From the NCBI GenBank assembly GCA_030847615.1, contig JAUMIR010000003.1, forward strand, positions 72,054,001-72,118,000: a DNA stretch of 64,000 nt, in the 5' to 3' direction. Shown here piece by piece: positions 9,887 through 20,450 of the stretch. Within the stretch, counting starts at the first letter, position 1. The number at the start of each line of letters is the position of its first letter. The position numbers were made by a program, and so were the translations under genes. Under the pieces are notes generated by a model, which did no database searches, had not been told where the DNA came from, and saw only the letters and a list, made by a program, of their open reading frames with translations. The stretch comes from Gambelia wislizenii. Taxonomy: Eukaryota; Chordata; Lepidosauria; Squamata; Crotaphytidae.

Positions 9887-10099
9887 AGGGAACGGATAAG
9901 TCAACTACCCTCAGCATGTTAAAAGAAGGGTGAATCTATACATTTATCCACCAAAATGGAAACTGTAAGAAAAGTGGAGGCTGCGGAAAGAAAAAGATTA
10001 TCCTTGAATGTGTTTTGGAAGAACCCTTCAAATGGTATCTAAAATGTTCAAATTATCAGGGGATGATACGACAATCAATCCCCAGGTGAAGCCAAAAAC
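9736..10099. other. Unassigned stretch with an (AG)n run
   Basis: It contains an AG microsatellite at 9849-9883. Nothing else is recognised before the copia LTR. Confidence 0.6.
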
Positions 10100-10508
10100 T
10101 GTCTCAGCAGACTTGGTAGCAAACCTTTCCCATGAATACCCACACACAGAGTGTTTGGCATCCAGAAAACAGGAGGTGCTTTTAATCTTCAATAGTTTCA
10201 ATATGTACAGAGAGAAAGTACTATGCCAGGCATCTCAGGATCATAGGAAGAGAATGATCTCTGTTCTGTCTTGCTTTTATACACACCAGTACAACATTGG
10301 CTAAGCCAAGCACATGGTTGCATTGCAACAGCTTTCTACCTCCATGGCTTTGTACTGTAGTAACCCTCTTCTGATGCAACCCTTCCCATGCAGCTGTAGC
10401 ATGATTAGCATGACTGGCAGTTCATGGAGTCAGTCATCATGACTCAGCATGATTTCTGCAGTTGTTTGGCCATTTTTAAACTTAGGGTTCAGTATCCAAT
10501 TCCTGACA
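10100..10508 (-). mobile_element. 3' LTR of a Ty1/copia retrotransposon
   Basis: Read on the minus strand, the LTR starts TGTCAGGAATTGG at 10508. It is preceded by a polypurine tract (GGAGGGGAT, 10509-10517 region), as expected upstream of a 3' LTR. A plausible end is ...GCTGAGACA at 10100. The first 52 bp recur at 12501-12552 with two differences. The far boundary is a guess from the TG...CA rule, since no target duplication could be matched. Confidence 0.7.
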
Positions 10509-10599
10509 ATCCCCTCCAAAATGGTCAAACTACTATGCAGGACACATGTTCTCATTGCAACATAACATCATACACATACATTGTTAGACATCAATTGTC

Positions 10600-12440
10600 T
10601 GTTGGTTGACCTTTCCATTTTTTGACCTTTCACCTTACACACTAGTGACAAGGCCCAGCCTCTTTGCCATCTCCTCATGGCTTCCTGCTGGAAGGGCTTT
10701 TGTGAGCAGGTCTGCAACATTGTCCTCTGATGGACAGTATTTCAGACACAGGACACCTTCCTGTATTAACTGCCTCACATTTTGGTAACATACTGCAATG
10801 TATTTTGTCCTACATTTCAGCTTTTCTGCTTCTGCCATCGCTGTGCAGGCTTGTGAGTCCTCGTGCACCTCAACAGGCATTTGGCATGGCTCACCAAGAT
10901 CTGCAAGCATCTGCCTAACCCATTATACCTCACTTGCCATCTCAGACAATGCTGCGAATTCAGCTTCTGTGGTACTTATGGCTTCACAGTTCTGCTTTCT
11001 TGATCTCTACACTATGGGACTTTCTGCATACCTGACCACCAAACTGGTCACTGACTTCCTGTCTAAGGTCTCTGCAACAAATGAACTGTCCACATAGCAC
11101 TGCAGGGTCACCTGACTTCCTGTCAGCTTCAAGCTTATGTCCCTGGTTCCCTTGAGAAATCTAACCACTCTCTTCAGGGCTTCCCAATCTGCCCTCTTGG
11201 CTTGGAGACTCTTCTGCTGAGCACCCCAACTGCAAAATTGATGTCAGGCCTTGTGTTGTTTGTGATAAACAACAGACTGCCCACTGCTGAGTGGTACAAG
11301 TCTGGCCTCTCAAAATCCTGTTCTGCCTCTAAGTTTACAAAATCAGTGGTCATTGGCGTCCTGACCACTTTTGCCTCACTTAACCCACAGTTGGCAACTA
11401 AATTGTCAATCTTCTTCTTTTGCTTAGGAAAAATTCTCCATTACCGGTTCTCTCTACCTCAGCGCCTAAATAACACCTTAGGTTGCCTAAATCCTTTAAC
11501 TTGAACCAGTTTTCTAACTCCACCTGCACCTTCTTGACATCTTTGGCACTTTTTGCTGCCACACAGAGGTCGTCCACATAAATGACTAGCATGACAGCGC
11601 TATCTCCTGCCCCCTTGGTGTACACACAAGCATCTGCAACACTCCTTGTGTACCCTAATGACACCAACACTTGGTGTATGCACTTGTTCCAGCACCTGGT
11701 GCTTTGTTTCAAGATGTAGAGTGCTTTGCGCAACAAATACACCTTACTCTCATCTGCACTGTCCTACCCAGGTGCCTGTTCCATGAACACTGTCTCCCCA
11801 AGATCAGCATTCAGGTATTCTGTTTCAAAGTCAACGTGTTGCACAACCATCTTCCTCTTGGCTGCTACAGCTAACACTAATCTGAGACTTTCTGGCTTTG
11901 CTGTGGGCGAAAAAGTTTTGTCAAAGTTTGTGTAGCGCTCCTGCGAAAAACCTTTCTCAACCAAGCATGCCTTATACTTTTGTGTCCCATCAGGCATGTC
12001 CTTCAGCTTGTAGACCCACCTGCAACCAACAACCTTCTGGTCTTTGGGCCTCTCTACTACCTGGAACACTTTCCTTTCCACCAATGACTCGAACTCAGAG
12101 TCCATGGCTGAGTTCCACTTCTCCTGCTCTTCTTGGGAAAATTATAGGAGATCCTGAAAGCTTGCAGGCTCCCCTGCTATAACATTGCGCAGCCTGGCTT
12201 CCTGAACAACAAATCTGTCAGGAGCCTTTCTGACCCTCTTTGACCTTCTGGGGATGATCACCCTAGTTCTCCCTGACTCATCTTCACTTGCACTACTGCT
12301 AGTTTCTCTCCTTGTGTCAGCTTCCCTCTTCAAAAACATGTTGGGCTCAATGTGTGTTTGGCTATGTGTTGAAGTACTAGGCTTTTCTTCCTCAGCCTCC
12401 CCTTCATCACCATCAGTTTCAAGCCCCCTCCATTTTTAGC
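10600..12440 (-). pseudogene. Ty1/copia pol remnant: linker, reverse transcriptase, RNase H
   Basis: In minus-strand order: an integrase-RT linker with 'RRSKRVRKAPDRF' (about 12339-12142), then the RT N-terminal part 'GCRWVYKLK', 'ARLVEKGFSQ'-type sequence and 'VDFETEYLNADL' (12105-11764). Next come the RT core with catalytic 'VIYVDDLCVAA' (11742-11398), the 'YHSAVGSLLFI' and 'TRPDINFAVGVLSR' blocks (11368-11174), and RNase H ending 'NVADLLTKALP' (10910-10635). In the RNase H the usual 'TKHI' block reads 'TKYI'. The parts are in different frames, so the gene is broken. Integrase, protease and gag are absent. Ty1/copia is sparse in vertebrates but known in lizards. Confidence 0.9.
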
Positions 12441-12552
12441 ACTCCTGGGTCACCTGACTTCCTGTCAGCTTCAAGCTCATGTCCCTGGTTCCCTCAATTT
12501 TGCAGTTGTTTGGACATTTTAAAACTTAGGGTTCAGTATCCAATTCCTGACA
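12441..12552 (-). mobile_element. Rearranged 5' edge of the copia element
   Basis: Positions 12501-12552 are the first 52 bp of the LTR. Next to them, 12447-12494 repeats 48 bp of internal pol sequence (11105-11152) with one mismatch and in the same orientation. The expected rest of the LTR, leader, gag, protease and integrase are missing. This is consistent with template switching or a recombination-driven deletion. Confidence 0.75.
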
Positions 12553-13900
12553 CAAAATGCTTTGTCTACTTATGCAAGGCTTATCTTACCTGTTTTTTTT
12601 TTTTTAAATTACATACATGCGTGTTGTAAGCTTTGGATAAACAGTTTGCTGAAACACATTGTGGTGTAGGAACATGTCCCTAGTCTTTCCATGTTATTTT
12701 TTTGCCTCTGTTAACCATTTTTTTTTTTTTGGTTAAAGAAGTAATGCCTATGAACACATCTACTTCATTAATTGAGGTATATCTGTATATATCTCCCTTT
12801 GACATCTGTGCAATGGAGATTATATATTAATTTATTCATTTGCTTACTAAAACATATTCTACTTTTAGCTTTGGCTAAAAGCTGTCAGTATGAACAAGAA
12901 ACAATACAATCAAATTCTAAAAGATTGTAAAGGTACAAAAAAAAATATGATAACCGTTCACAGATCTTGAAATTCTAGTTCAGGCATGGGCAAAACAGTT
13001 GTGATTACAGGGGCAGACTTGAACTATAAAGGCTTCAGGATCAAGATAAATATGAATACTCTGATTAGGAAATGCCCTGTGCGATCTGTTCCAAGGATGG
13101 ACAGAACCTTTTGGTTCATTTTGTGATTAACTGTGATGCATGCAATCCCTTTTGCCCATATATACAGCATGCTAGTGAACAACCTTTGTAGAGGTTTTCA
13201 TCAGCCGCGGAACCCTTTTGATGGGAGTCACTGGGCCAGAATACAAATGTTCTTCTGTTGAAATCTATGTTGTAATTGATGCCTATGCTCTTTTAAATGT
13301 ATTAATCATCTGCAGACACTAATACCTCCCCTTGGGCCCCTCTGGAGGTCATTTTCCAGACTGTTCATCTTTTAAAATTCTTTTGGGACATTCCTTTGTT
13401 TGGGGGCAGTTAAAAATAAAACCACAGCATTGCTGCAAAGACCTGTTGGACCAGCCCCTTAGAAATGGAATTCCAAAATATACTATGTCTCTTAGAATGA
13501 GAAAAAAATATTGCAGCAGTGACTCTACACTTCAGTGCTGGAGGCTCTCAATGATATGTTTTACAGAGAGCTAAAAAAGCATATAGGGACTGAAAGTATT
13601 TCAAAGATGTATTTTGGATTATTGAATTAGAAATATCTATAACATGCAGATTGCATGATTGTTACACATCTATATTATGATAAGTTAAGAAGTTAACAGT
13701 TGTGATTCAATTTCCATAGCCAAGGAATATTCTATACGTTTTATGCATCATAGCTTCATAGGTGAGTGGCAGATGGAGCCCACAGGGACTGATGGATGCA
13801 TGGATGCAACTTTTACCTTTTGATTGTCTGGACCCAGATATTTGTGTACTAAACACTATTCCCAATGGAGGGGATGATTAAAAATCAGAATAAAAAAAAG
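12553..13900. other. Unassigned AT-rich stretch
   Basis: It has several T-runs (for example 12592-12605 and 12719-12731) but no recognised repeat or gene. Confidence 0.5.
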
Positions 13901-14041
13901 ATTCATAGAGTTGGAAGATACCATAAGGGCCATCCAATCTAACCCCTTACCATGCAGGAATACCCAATCAAAGCATTCCTGTCAGATGGCCATCCAGCTT
14001 CTGTTTAAAAATATCCAAAGAAGGAGACTCCACCACATTCC
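13901..14041 (-). mobile_element. CR1 3' end
   Basis: On the plus strand it reads 'attcatagagttggaaga', 'gggccatccaatctaacccc' and 'aaggagactccaccacatt', the reverse of a CR1 tail. It stops abruptly where the GC-rich block begins. Confidence 0.85.
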
Positions 14042-14657
14042 TGTGGGCTGGGGAATCACGGGAGGAGGGAGCCCAGAAGGAGGGATCAGGGCTGCGGAAT
14101 TAAACCCCTAGATTTGCTCCCTCTTCTTTGACGAATCTACTCCTCGTGGGTTGGGGAATGCGGGATGGCCAGCTGGCTGGGGGGGGTGGAGGGAGGGGGT
14201 TCGCAGCCACCCACCCCCTCCCTGAAGCCGCGATCTTGGCTGGAGGGAGGACGCTGGAGGGAGGGGGCTTCGGGGAGGGTGGAAGGGTGGCTGGAAGTGG
14301 GGCTTCCCAGCCAACCACCCCCTCCCCCAAGCCACGGTTGGGAGCCGGATCGCATCTTCGGGGAGGGTAGAAGGGGGGCTGGAGGGGGGCTTTCCAGCAA
14401 CATTCACCCCCTCCTCTGTCCTCAATTGCTCCCCAGAGGGGGAAAAGGCAGAGGGGGGGCGAATGAACCATAAGCACTTTGTCTCACCCCCCCCTGCCTG
14501 ATCTCCTGCCTCTTTGCTCCATTTACGAAGGGAGCAAAGAGGCAGGAGTTCAGACGGCGGGGTGAAGCAAAGTGTATCTGGCATATAAGACGAGCCCTGA
14601 TTTTGGAGCCTATTTTTTAGGGCTCAAACCTCGTCTTATACGCCAGAATATACGGTA
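14042..14657. repeat. GC-rich block with two hairpins, probable DNA transposon end
   Basis: G/C-rich purine-pyrimidine asymmetric sequence runs from 14042 to 14480. It is followed by a perfect 18-bp stem at 14503-14520/14531-14548 (ctcctgcctctttgctcc). A second inverted repeat has arms tctggcatataagacgag (from about 14577) and ctcgtcttatacgccaga (ending about 14649), then 'atatacggta'. Ends of the form 'cgtcttatacgcc...tacggta' are common on reptile short DNA transposons, though I cannot name the family. Long overlapping open frames here are compositional artefacts. Confidence 0.55.
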
Positions 14658-14756
14658 CCTCCCAGCTGATGGTTGAGGTGCTCAGTCCTGCCAAGGAAAG
14701 CAATAGTCACTCCAAGAACCTGCAGCTTTCTGAGAATCTTTTGTTCAAATGCCTCA

Positions 14757-15385
14757 GGAAATTATCAGACTAGCATCTAAATATGCTGTAATTCCATGAA
14801 TGAGGATAGCGGAACCATCATGGCATTATAAAACTTATTAGCACATGTAGCTGTAATCACATGAAAGAACCATCATGAAATTATCACACAATGCTCACTA
14901 GTGCTTTAAGAATAGGAGTATACTTTCACGATTTTGCATGGGTGAGATTTCGACAGTTCTTGCAAGAAGACACAAGCATGCTTAATACTCCAAAAACACC
15001 TTAGTTAACAAAGTAAATGAACACACAAGCACTGAAAGAAAAAACATTGAAACTAAATGGAACAGTTCATAAAAAGAGTGTCCTGTGCTTCATTTTTGTG
15101 TTCTCACCCGGAAGTTTTCTCACTGAGACCGCACATTCATGGTGTAATCTCGTGATTACAATGGGACATGGTTTTGCACACCATCAATAGTGTGAAAAAA
15201 ACGCTATTGAGAATCTATTGATGCCTTGTCCCATGAATTAGAAATCACACTTATTTTTTTGCGGCTGGAGCACAGAGAAACCATGCGAGGACAATGATGT
15301 CATGTGATAGTGGGGCCTGTTTGCACATTTGTTCCCATCCCCTTTTTCATACCTGCAAGCCCACAGTCATCCTCCATTAATTGTT
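14757..15385 (-). mobile_element. Non-autonomous inverted-repeat transposon, copy 4 (minus strand)
   Basis: The left end is GGAAATTATCAG at 14757, preceded by TCA. The reverse complement of the interior closely follows copy 1 (590-1604): 'tgtgctccagccgc', 'gtaatcacgagattaca', 'gtgcttgtgtgttcattta' and 'tgattacagct'. It also preserves the sequence at the LINE insertion site, here uninterrupted ('catggaattacagc'). The right end is diverged and approximate, and no matching duplication was found there. Confidence 0.7.
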
Positions 15386-15820
15386 TGCGTTTTTAAAAAA
15401 CTAGAAAGCAACCCCTATAATGCCAAATTTGGGGATGTTCCAAATTGCCTGCACATGTGGCAGTTTAATACTCACTTCCCCCAATAGACTGACTCCCAAA
15501 AGGAAACAAAGAAAAGCCAGATGAAAACCAGATAGTAAACCAGGAATGACAAACCTGAAGTGACTTCCAATTAGGCTGCTAGTTTTCTGCCAAAAAAAAT
15601 ATAATGCACTAGTGTGACCTACCACAGGGCTATGAGGGGGGGGGGGCGAAAACTGGCCACCACCCCACCACAGTTACCTGCCCCTCTTGTAGTGAAAACT
15701 GAGGATCAGGAGACAATGTTCAGGCTCTTGCTGGGGACTTATGCTGGCACCCCCACACACACCATTATACCATCATTAGTACTTTGAAAATGTTTCAGAA
15801 AGAGTTATCCTGAACTTCTT
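15386..15820. other. Unassigned stretch
   Basis: It contains a short G-run near 15637-15646. No recognised feature. Confidence 0.45.
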
Positions 15821-15975
15821 GTGTAATGTCTCCAGCCCAGGGGTGCAAAGGGAGCTGGACAGCTTGGCCAGTAGTAGGCTATGCAGATGTGTGTTTCCTC
15901 ACCAGGTACAAAGGAACAGCCTTTCATTAGATGGCAAAGGCTGTCCAGGCACTGTCTGGGCAACCAGCCAAAGAC

Positions 15976-16532
15976 TGATTGCTACACAGTTGATAGCCGA
16001 GGCACAGCAGTCGAGCTAATTACAGGCAAAGGAACCAAGGCAGTGTGGAGTCAGACACTTACTTTACTAGCAAGCAAATATAAATTCATAAGGCAAAATC
16101 CAAATAACAAGGCATAGGTCCAGCAAACAGAGTTCAGAATAGTCCAGCAGAATCCAATTCAGGCAACCAGAGTTCAGAGTAACAAACATAATCTGGGTCA
16201 AACACAGTGAGCAAGAACACTACAAAGCACCAGGTAGTTCAGATAATCTCCCACAATGCTTGGCGGTCAGGGCTGTGTATTTATAGCTCAGCAGCAAATA
16301 CAGCTTAACTAATTGCTGCTTGCTATAAATATGCAGAGAAGGTAGGTATAGGTAAGTTGTCCTCTGTATCTGAAGGGGCAGGACCCTCTGTCAGACTGGT
16401 ACTGCACTATTGTCTGTCTCAGATGCCTATGGCTCTGGAACATCAGATGCCTCCTGCTCTGGTTCAACGTGTCCTGGCATGTCCACTGCTTCAGCCTCTG
16501 AGTCAGAGTCCATTTCCATGCAGGGCTTGACA
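15976..16532 (-). mobile_element. Probable LTR (Gypsy-like), minus strand
   Basis: The minus-strand reading starts TGTCAAGCCC at 16532. It has a TATA-like 'gctataaatacacag' about half way (near 16270-16285) and then C/T-rich 'gttatttggattttgcct' and 'gcttgctagtaaagta'. It may end near ...GTGTAGCAATCA at 15976, followed by 'tttggctggttgccc', a possible primer-binding region. The layout fits an LTR with promoter and polyadenylation signals. The class is inferred only from general resemblance. Confidence 0.45.
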
Positions 16533-17577
16533 ATGGTGGCCAAGTGCATCCTCACAGCCTAGTCAGTCATGGGTTGGGGTGGAGCTGTACTCAGGAGTTG
16601 TCTGGATGCTGGAGTGAAACCAGGGAAGGAAGCATGCTGCCTTTGCCCTCTGGACCAGCAGAATGTGCATACTTCACCATCACTCACACAGGGCCTTGAC
16701 CTACATGCTTCTCCCATAAAAACACATTTCCATGTTTTCCCTCTGAGTTTCCCTTATTCTGAAACTTTTGAAAAACAGATTTTTACACATGCCTCTAAAG
16801 TGAACACCTTTTACCATCTTTTTCTTAAGGAGCTTGTTTTCTATATTTTCCAGTAGCTCATGCAGAGATACCATGCCCATGGAATCAATCTGCCCTTGCA
16901 TTAAGAACTTCCACAGAGGCCTTTTTCTGAAGCACCATCAGTAGGAGAAATACATTATGCCCTTACAAAAGATGGTGTGTGTGTGTGCGTGTGTGTGTGT
17001 GTGTGTTCTGCAGTGGCATTTCAAATTTGGAATGCCCTCAGAGTGATACGATTGTTCTCACTTTCTTTTTTATGCCAAATCAAATATTTTTTTCTACCCT
17101 GGCATTTTACATTTTTTTTATTTATCAGTGGATTGATTTCTTGGTTGTTTGATGGTTCCGTTTCTTATTTTGTAGTATTACGGTTGGTGTTCTACTGTAT
17201 TTACGGACACTGGCTGTGTTCTCTTGTGGACTAAGTACAGTTTATACAGTACATTGAATGAATGAATGAATGAATGAACTGCACAGACTTTTTCTTTTCT
17301 TTTTAATGCCTTGATATTTTTATGCATGGCAATGGAAACATTCATTCATGTGTGTACCTATGTGCATGGTGGGCAATATCCCACCATTGGATTCACCACC
17401 AGCACCATTGTCCTCAGCATTGCTTATCCATTCTGCTGAGATATCTGCGTTCATTTTTTGAGCTCCTGAGTCCCACCTTGCTTGCAGCACTCCCTGCTTG
17501 ATGCTCCCAATATAATTCTCCCCTGCTATGGTTGTACCTCTTCATCCCTGTTAGCCCATTTTGCATGTACAAGAAAA
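16533..17577. other. Unassigned stretch with microsatellites
   Basis: It contains a GT run at 16975-17006 and (GAAT)n at 17255-17278. No gene or transposon recognised. Confidence 0.55.
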
Positions 17578-17795
17578 CATGAGAACATAGCGTAGGAAGC
17601 TGCTTTCTATTGAGCCGGACCATTGATCCATCCAGTTCAGTATTGTCAACACTGATTGGCAACAGCTTCCCAAGGATGCATGCAGTTTCTTTTTTTAACT
17701 TTAACTGGTGATTCTGGGCACTGAAACTTTCTCCAAGCCAAACTGGCATTCTGTCACTTAGCCATAGCTCCTCCTGGAACAAGACACTGCTGGTG
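17578..17795 (-). mobile_element. tRNA-Ala-like SINE, degraded
   Basis: On the plus strand it reads 'aggaagctgctttctattga', 'gaccattgatccatccagtt' and 'cagtattgtcaacactgat', and ends with 'gtcacttagccatagctcc'. This is the reverse of a SINE whose head resembles 'gtagctcagtggtagagc'. A plus-strand relative is at 49190-49360. Confidence 0.65.
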
Positions 17796-18738
17796 CCAGG
17801 TCTGTTGAGGACATACATCATAGTCAAAGGCAGCACATGCTCCCCACCTCCCTCAATACTGTAGAGCATTTGTGTGTAGAAAGAAAACTCCACATGTTAT
17901 TTAGAATGCATTCCAAGGAATTATTATTTCATTTGCAGTAATCTATAAAAATAAATGCCAAGAAAAAAACATAATATAATTCTGTGTCAGAAAGCATCCA
18001 GGCTTCTGTTCCTTTCCTTTGTCAAATACTTTTCCATTGTTCGAATTCCATTTTAAAAAAACACAGCACAAAACCACTATACAGGATCATTTCTTTGCAT
18101 GAAAACACAAAGCTAAGGAGGGAGTTGGTGAGGCTGTGTGGGAGTACAACAGATTTATTTGTTTACATCTCACTTAGCCCATTCTATTTATCTTTTCTTA
18201 TACAGCACATATAGCATGCTTTAGTTATTCATTATTCAAGGGGTCCTCTCCTGACTCTATTGCCAAGTGAACTTGTCATGTGGAACAGTCTTGCTAAAAA
18301 ATGAAATTGAACAAAAAATATATTCCTTTCTTTCCTTGTCTTTTCTTTTTTGCTGGAAAGTCCTTGCTCTTACAAAAGCAAAATGTTGATCAGCCTCAGG
18401 TGTGCAGAAAGGGAATCAGCCCTGATACCTGTTCACAATGCACAGGTTTCACATGTCTTGCATGTGCTGAAAGACTGACCATCAGAATGATAATTTAATA
18501 ACTAGCATGCTAGAACTTGGTTCCAAGAAAAAGGGATACACTGAAAGGTTGCTTTGCAATGGAATAAATATGAGCGAGTCTGAGATATGGCATACTTGGA
18601 ACTGGAGACAATAGGTAGCAAATATGATATACCAGAGAAACAATAATATCTTAATATCAAGTGTTAGTTCCAGTTAAAGTAGACTCATTGAATTAATGGA
18701 CCTTACATATGTGCTGACTTTATCAAGTTCCTATTGAA
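17796..18738. other. Unassigned stretch
   Basis: AT-rich with no recognised element or gene. Confidence 0.5.
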
Positions 18739-18741
18739 TCA

Positions 18742-19303
18742 TGAGATTATCAGATGCGTTAAAAGTGGCATTACAAGAACGCCAGGAAATCGCTAAAGGG
18801 CTCCCTTTTCAGATGATGTCATTCCCCCCTCGTAATGCACTTGTTCTGCTGCCGTTCTGCTGGCACTGCTTTTTATTGACGGGAGAAGCCGTCAACACAT
18901 CCCCCATTCCATTTCTGTCACAGGTGTTCCTGCTATTGAAAAGGTGCCCCCTTTTGCTGGCAAGATTCCAGCATCAATGGGAGGTCCCTGGTGAGATCAG
19001 GACATCCAGGTAAGTGAAACACTTTTTTAAAACTTCCCTGGTTTACTTGGAAGTTTTAAAGTGTGTTTTTGTGCTTCCTGTCACTTTTTCTCTTGTATTT
19101 TGCTTTTTATTTTTAAATTTCCTGTGCTCGTGTCTTCTCATGAGAACCTGCGGGATTTCACTCCAGGAAATGAATGGAGCTGCCCTGTCAGTACTACTAA
19201 AGGTAGGTCTAAAATGTTTTGTTATTGTGATGGGTCAGGGATGGGACAGGGGTGGGAGAGGAGATTGTGGGACAGGGACACTTTTTCCTGTCTGATAATC
19301 TTC
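18742..19303 (+). mobile_element. Non-autonomous inverted-repeat transposon, GGAGATTATCAG type, copy 5
   Basis: Ends are TGAGATTATCAG (18742-18753) and CTGATAATCTTC (19292-19303), each one base from perfect inverted repeats. Exact flanking TCA duplications lie at 18739-18741 and 19304-19306. The interior carries the family motif 'cccttttcagatgatgtcat' 61 bp from the left end, then 'gctttttattgacgggagaa' and 'gaagttttaaagtgtg'. At 562 bp it is the clearest uninterrupted long-form copy. No coding capacity. Confidence 0.85.
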
Positions 19304-19319
19304 TCAGTGAGGGCTCTTT

Positions 19320-19673
19320 CAAGCTATATAATTATGTTTAAGTATTTGAAGGGGTGTCACACTGAGGATGGAGCAGGCTTGTTTTCTGCTGCTCCAGAGA
19401 CTGGAACACGGAGCAATGGATGCAAGCTCCAGGAACAGAGATTCCGCATCAACACTAGGAGGAACTTTTTGACAGTAAGAGCTGTTCAGCAATGGAACGC
19501 ACTCCCTCAGAGAGTGGTGGGGTCTCCTTCCTTGGAGGTCTTTAAACAGAGGCTGGATTGCCATCTGTCGGGGATGCTTTGATCAAGATTTCCTGCATGG
19601 CAGGGGGTTGGGCTGGATGGCCCTCATGGTCTCTTCCAACTCTACAGTTCTATGATTCTATGATTCTATGATT
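19320..19673 (+). mobile_element. CR1 3' end (ORF2 tail plus 3' untranslated region)
   Basis: It encodes the ORF2 C-terminus (readings '[20 protein letters not shown]', then 'RNFLTVRAVQQWNALPQRVV' and 'GSPSLEVFKQRLDCHLSGML'). It ends with 'tctatgattctatgattcta', the tandem 8-mer tail of CR1. It closely matches the tail of CR1-A. Confidence 0.9.
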
Positions 19674-20450
19674 CTACTTTAACTGGAGTAGCTGCTTTCT
19701 ATCAAATGTTAGGGTCTGTAATTTGCTGAGGCTCTAAGGACTTTATCAGACCACCCTCTGTAAAAGTTCTTTTGCCAGCATATTTTGCTGTGTTTTTATG
19801 CTGGCAAAAGAACGCCCCCCCACCAGACCCACCTTAAGCAGTGTCAATGAGGCATCCTCGGCAGTAACAGAACATGAAAGGAGCTCCATTTACTTCTGGG
19901 TTCCTGATGCTGGCAATTTTTGTGATAAGATGCTAGCTCAGCAAATTTGAAAAACAAAAACAAAACAAAGACACAAAAAGTTAACACAAGCACTAAAACA
20001 CACTTTAAAAGTCCCAAGTACACGGAGGAGGGGGGGTCATAAAAAGAGCGCCCCCTATCTGGCTATAATGATCTCAAGCGAAAGTGTTTGCCCATTGACA
20101 CTGCATTCATGTGAGCACAATGGTGCGAGGATTCAAACTCCAGCAATGCTGGCAACAAAGTGGAATGGGAGATCTATTGATGGCTTGGGCTGTCAATAAA
20201 AAAGTACACCTTATTCCCTACACATGATCACAAAAGGACGTTGTCCTCTGGTATGCGCACCCTTTTGTGATTGTTAGGCATCCTTATGACTCCATATTTG
20301 CTGCATCTGATAAAGTCCTAGAATTCTCTGGCTGAGAATTCTAAATACCCCTCCCTAAACTGCTAATCCCAATATTCCACAGGATCAAAGTATGGCAGTT
20401 CAAGTGGAATGAGAGTGCTGTAATTGTGTAGTGTGAAAAGGCACTTTGTC
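19674..20450. mobile_element. Palindromic MITE split by a transposon
   Basis: The two halves are 19674-19737 (ctttaactggagtagctg, then 'ggtctgtaatttgctgaggc') and 20319-20450 (gaattctctggctgagaatt, then 'caatattccacaggatc' and 'tggcagttcaagtgg'). Together they resemble the palindromic element at 25630-25805. The insertion point is bracketed by TAA and TAG. Confidence 0.6.
19738..20318 (-). mobile_element. Non-autonomous inverted-repeat transposon, GGACTTTATCAG type, copy 6
   Basis: Perfect 12-bp terminal inverted repeats: GGACTTTATCAG at 19738-19749 and CTGATAAAGTCC at 20307-20318. Flanks are TAA (19735-19737) and TAG (20319-20321), a 3-bp duplication with one mismatch. Minus-strand interior motifs include 'ttttttattgacagcccaag', 'catcaatagatctcccattc' and 'gggacttttaaagtgtg'. 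A separate small palindrome (ttttgccagcata/tatgctggcaaaa) sits near 19770-19812. Confidence 0.85.

Noticed and set aside
10095..10099. Possible 5-bp copia target duplication (aaaac versus caaaa at 12553-12557)
   Set aside because: The two sides do not match exactly and the left LTR end is not fixed, so it was not claimed.
14108..14584. Proline-rich open frames up to 158 codons on the minus strand
   Set aside because: Several overlapping frames on both strands stay open because of G/C-rich repetitive composition. No domain or start context supports a gene.
16228..16246. 'cagataatctccc' inside the probable LTR, resembling a transposon end
   Set aside because: No partner end or duplication at the expected distance; treated as chance similarity.
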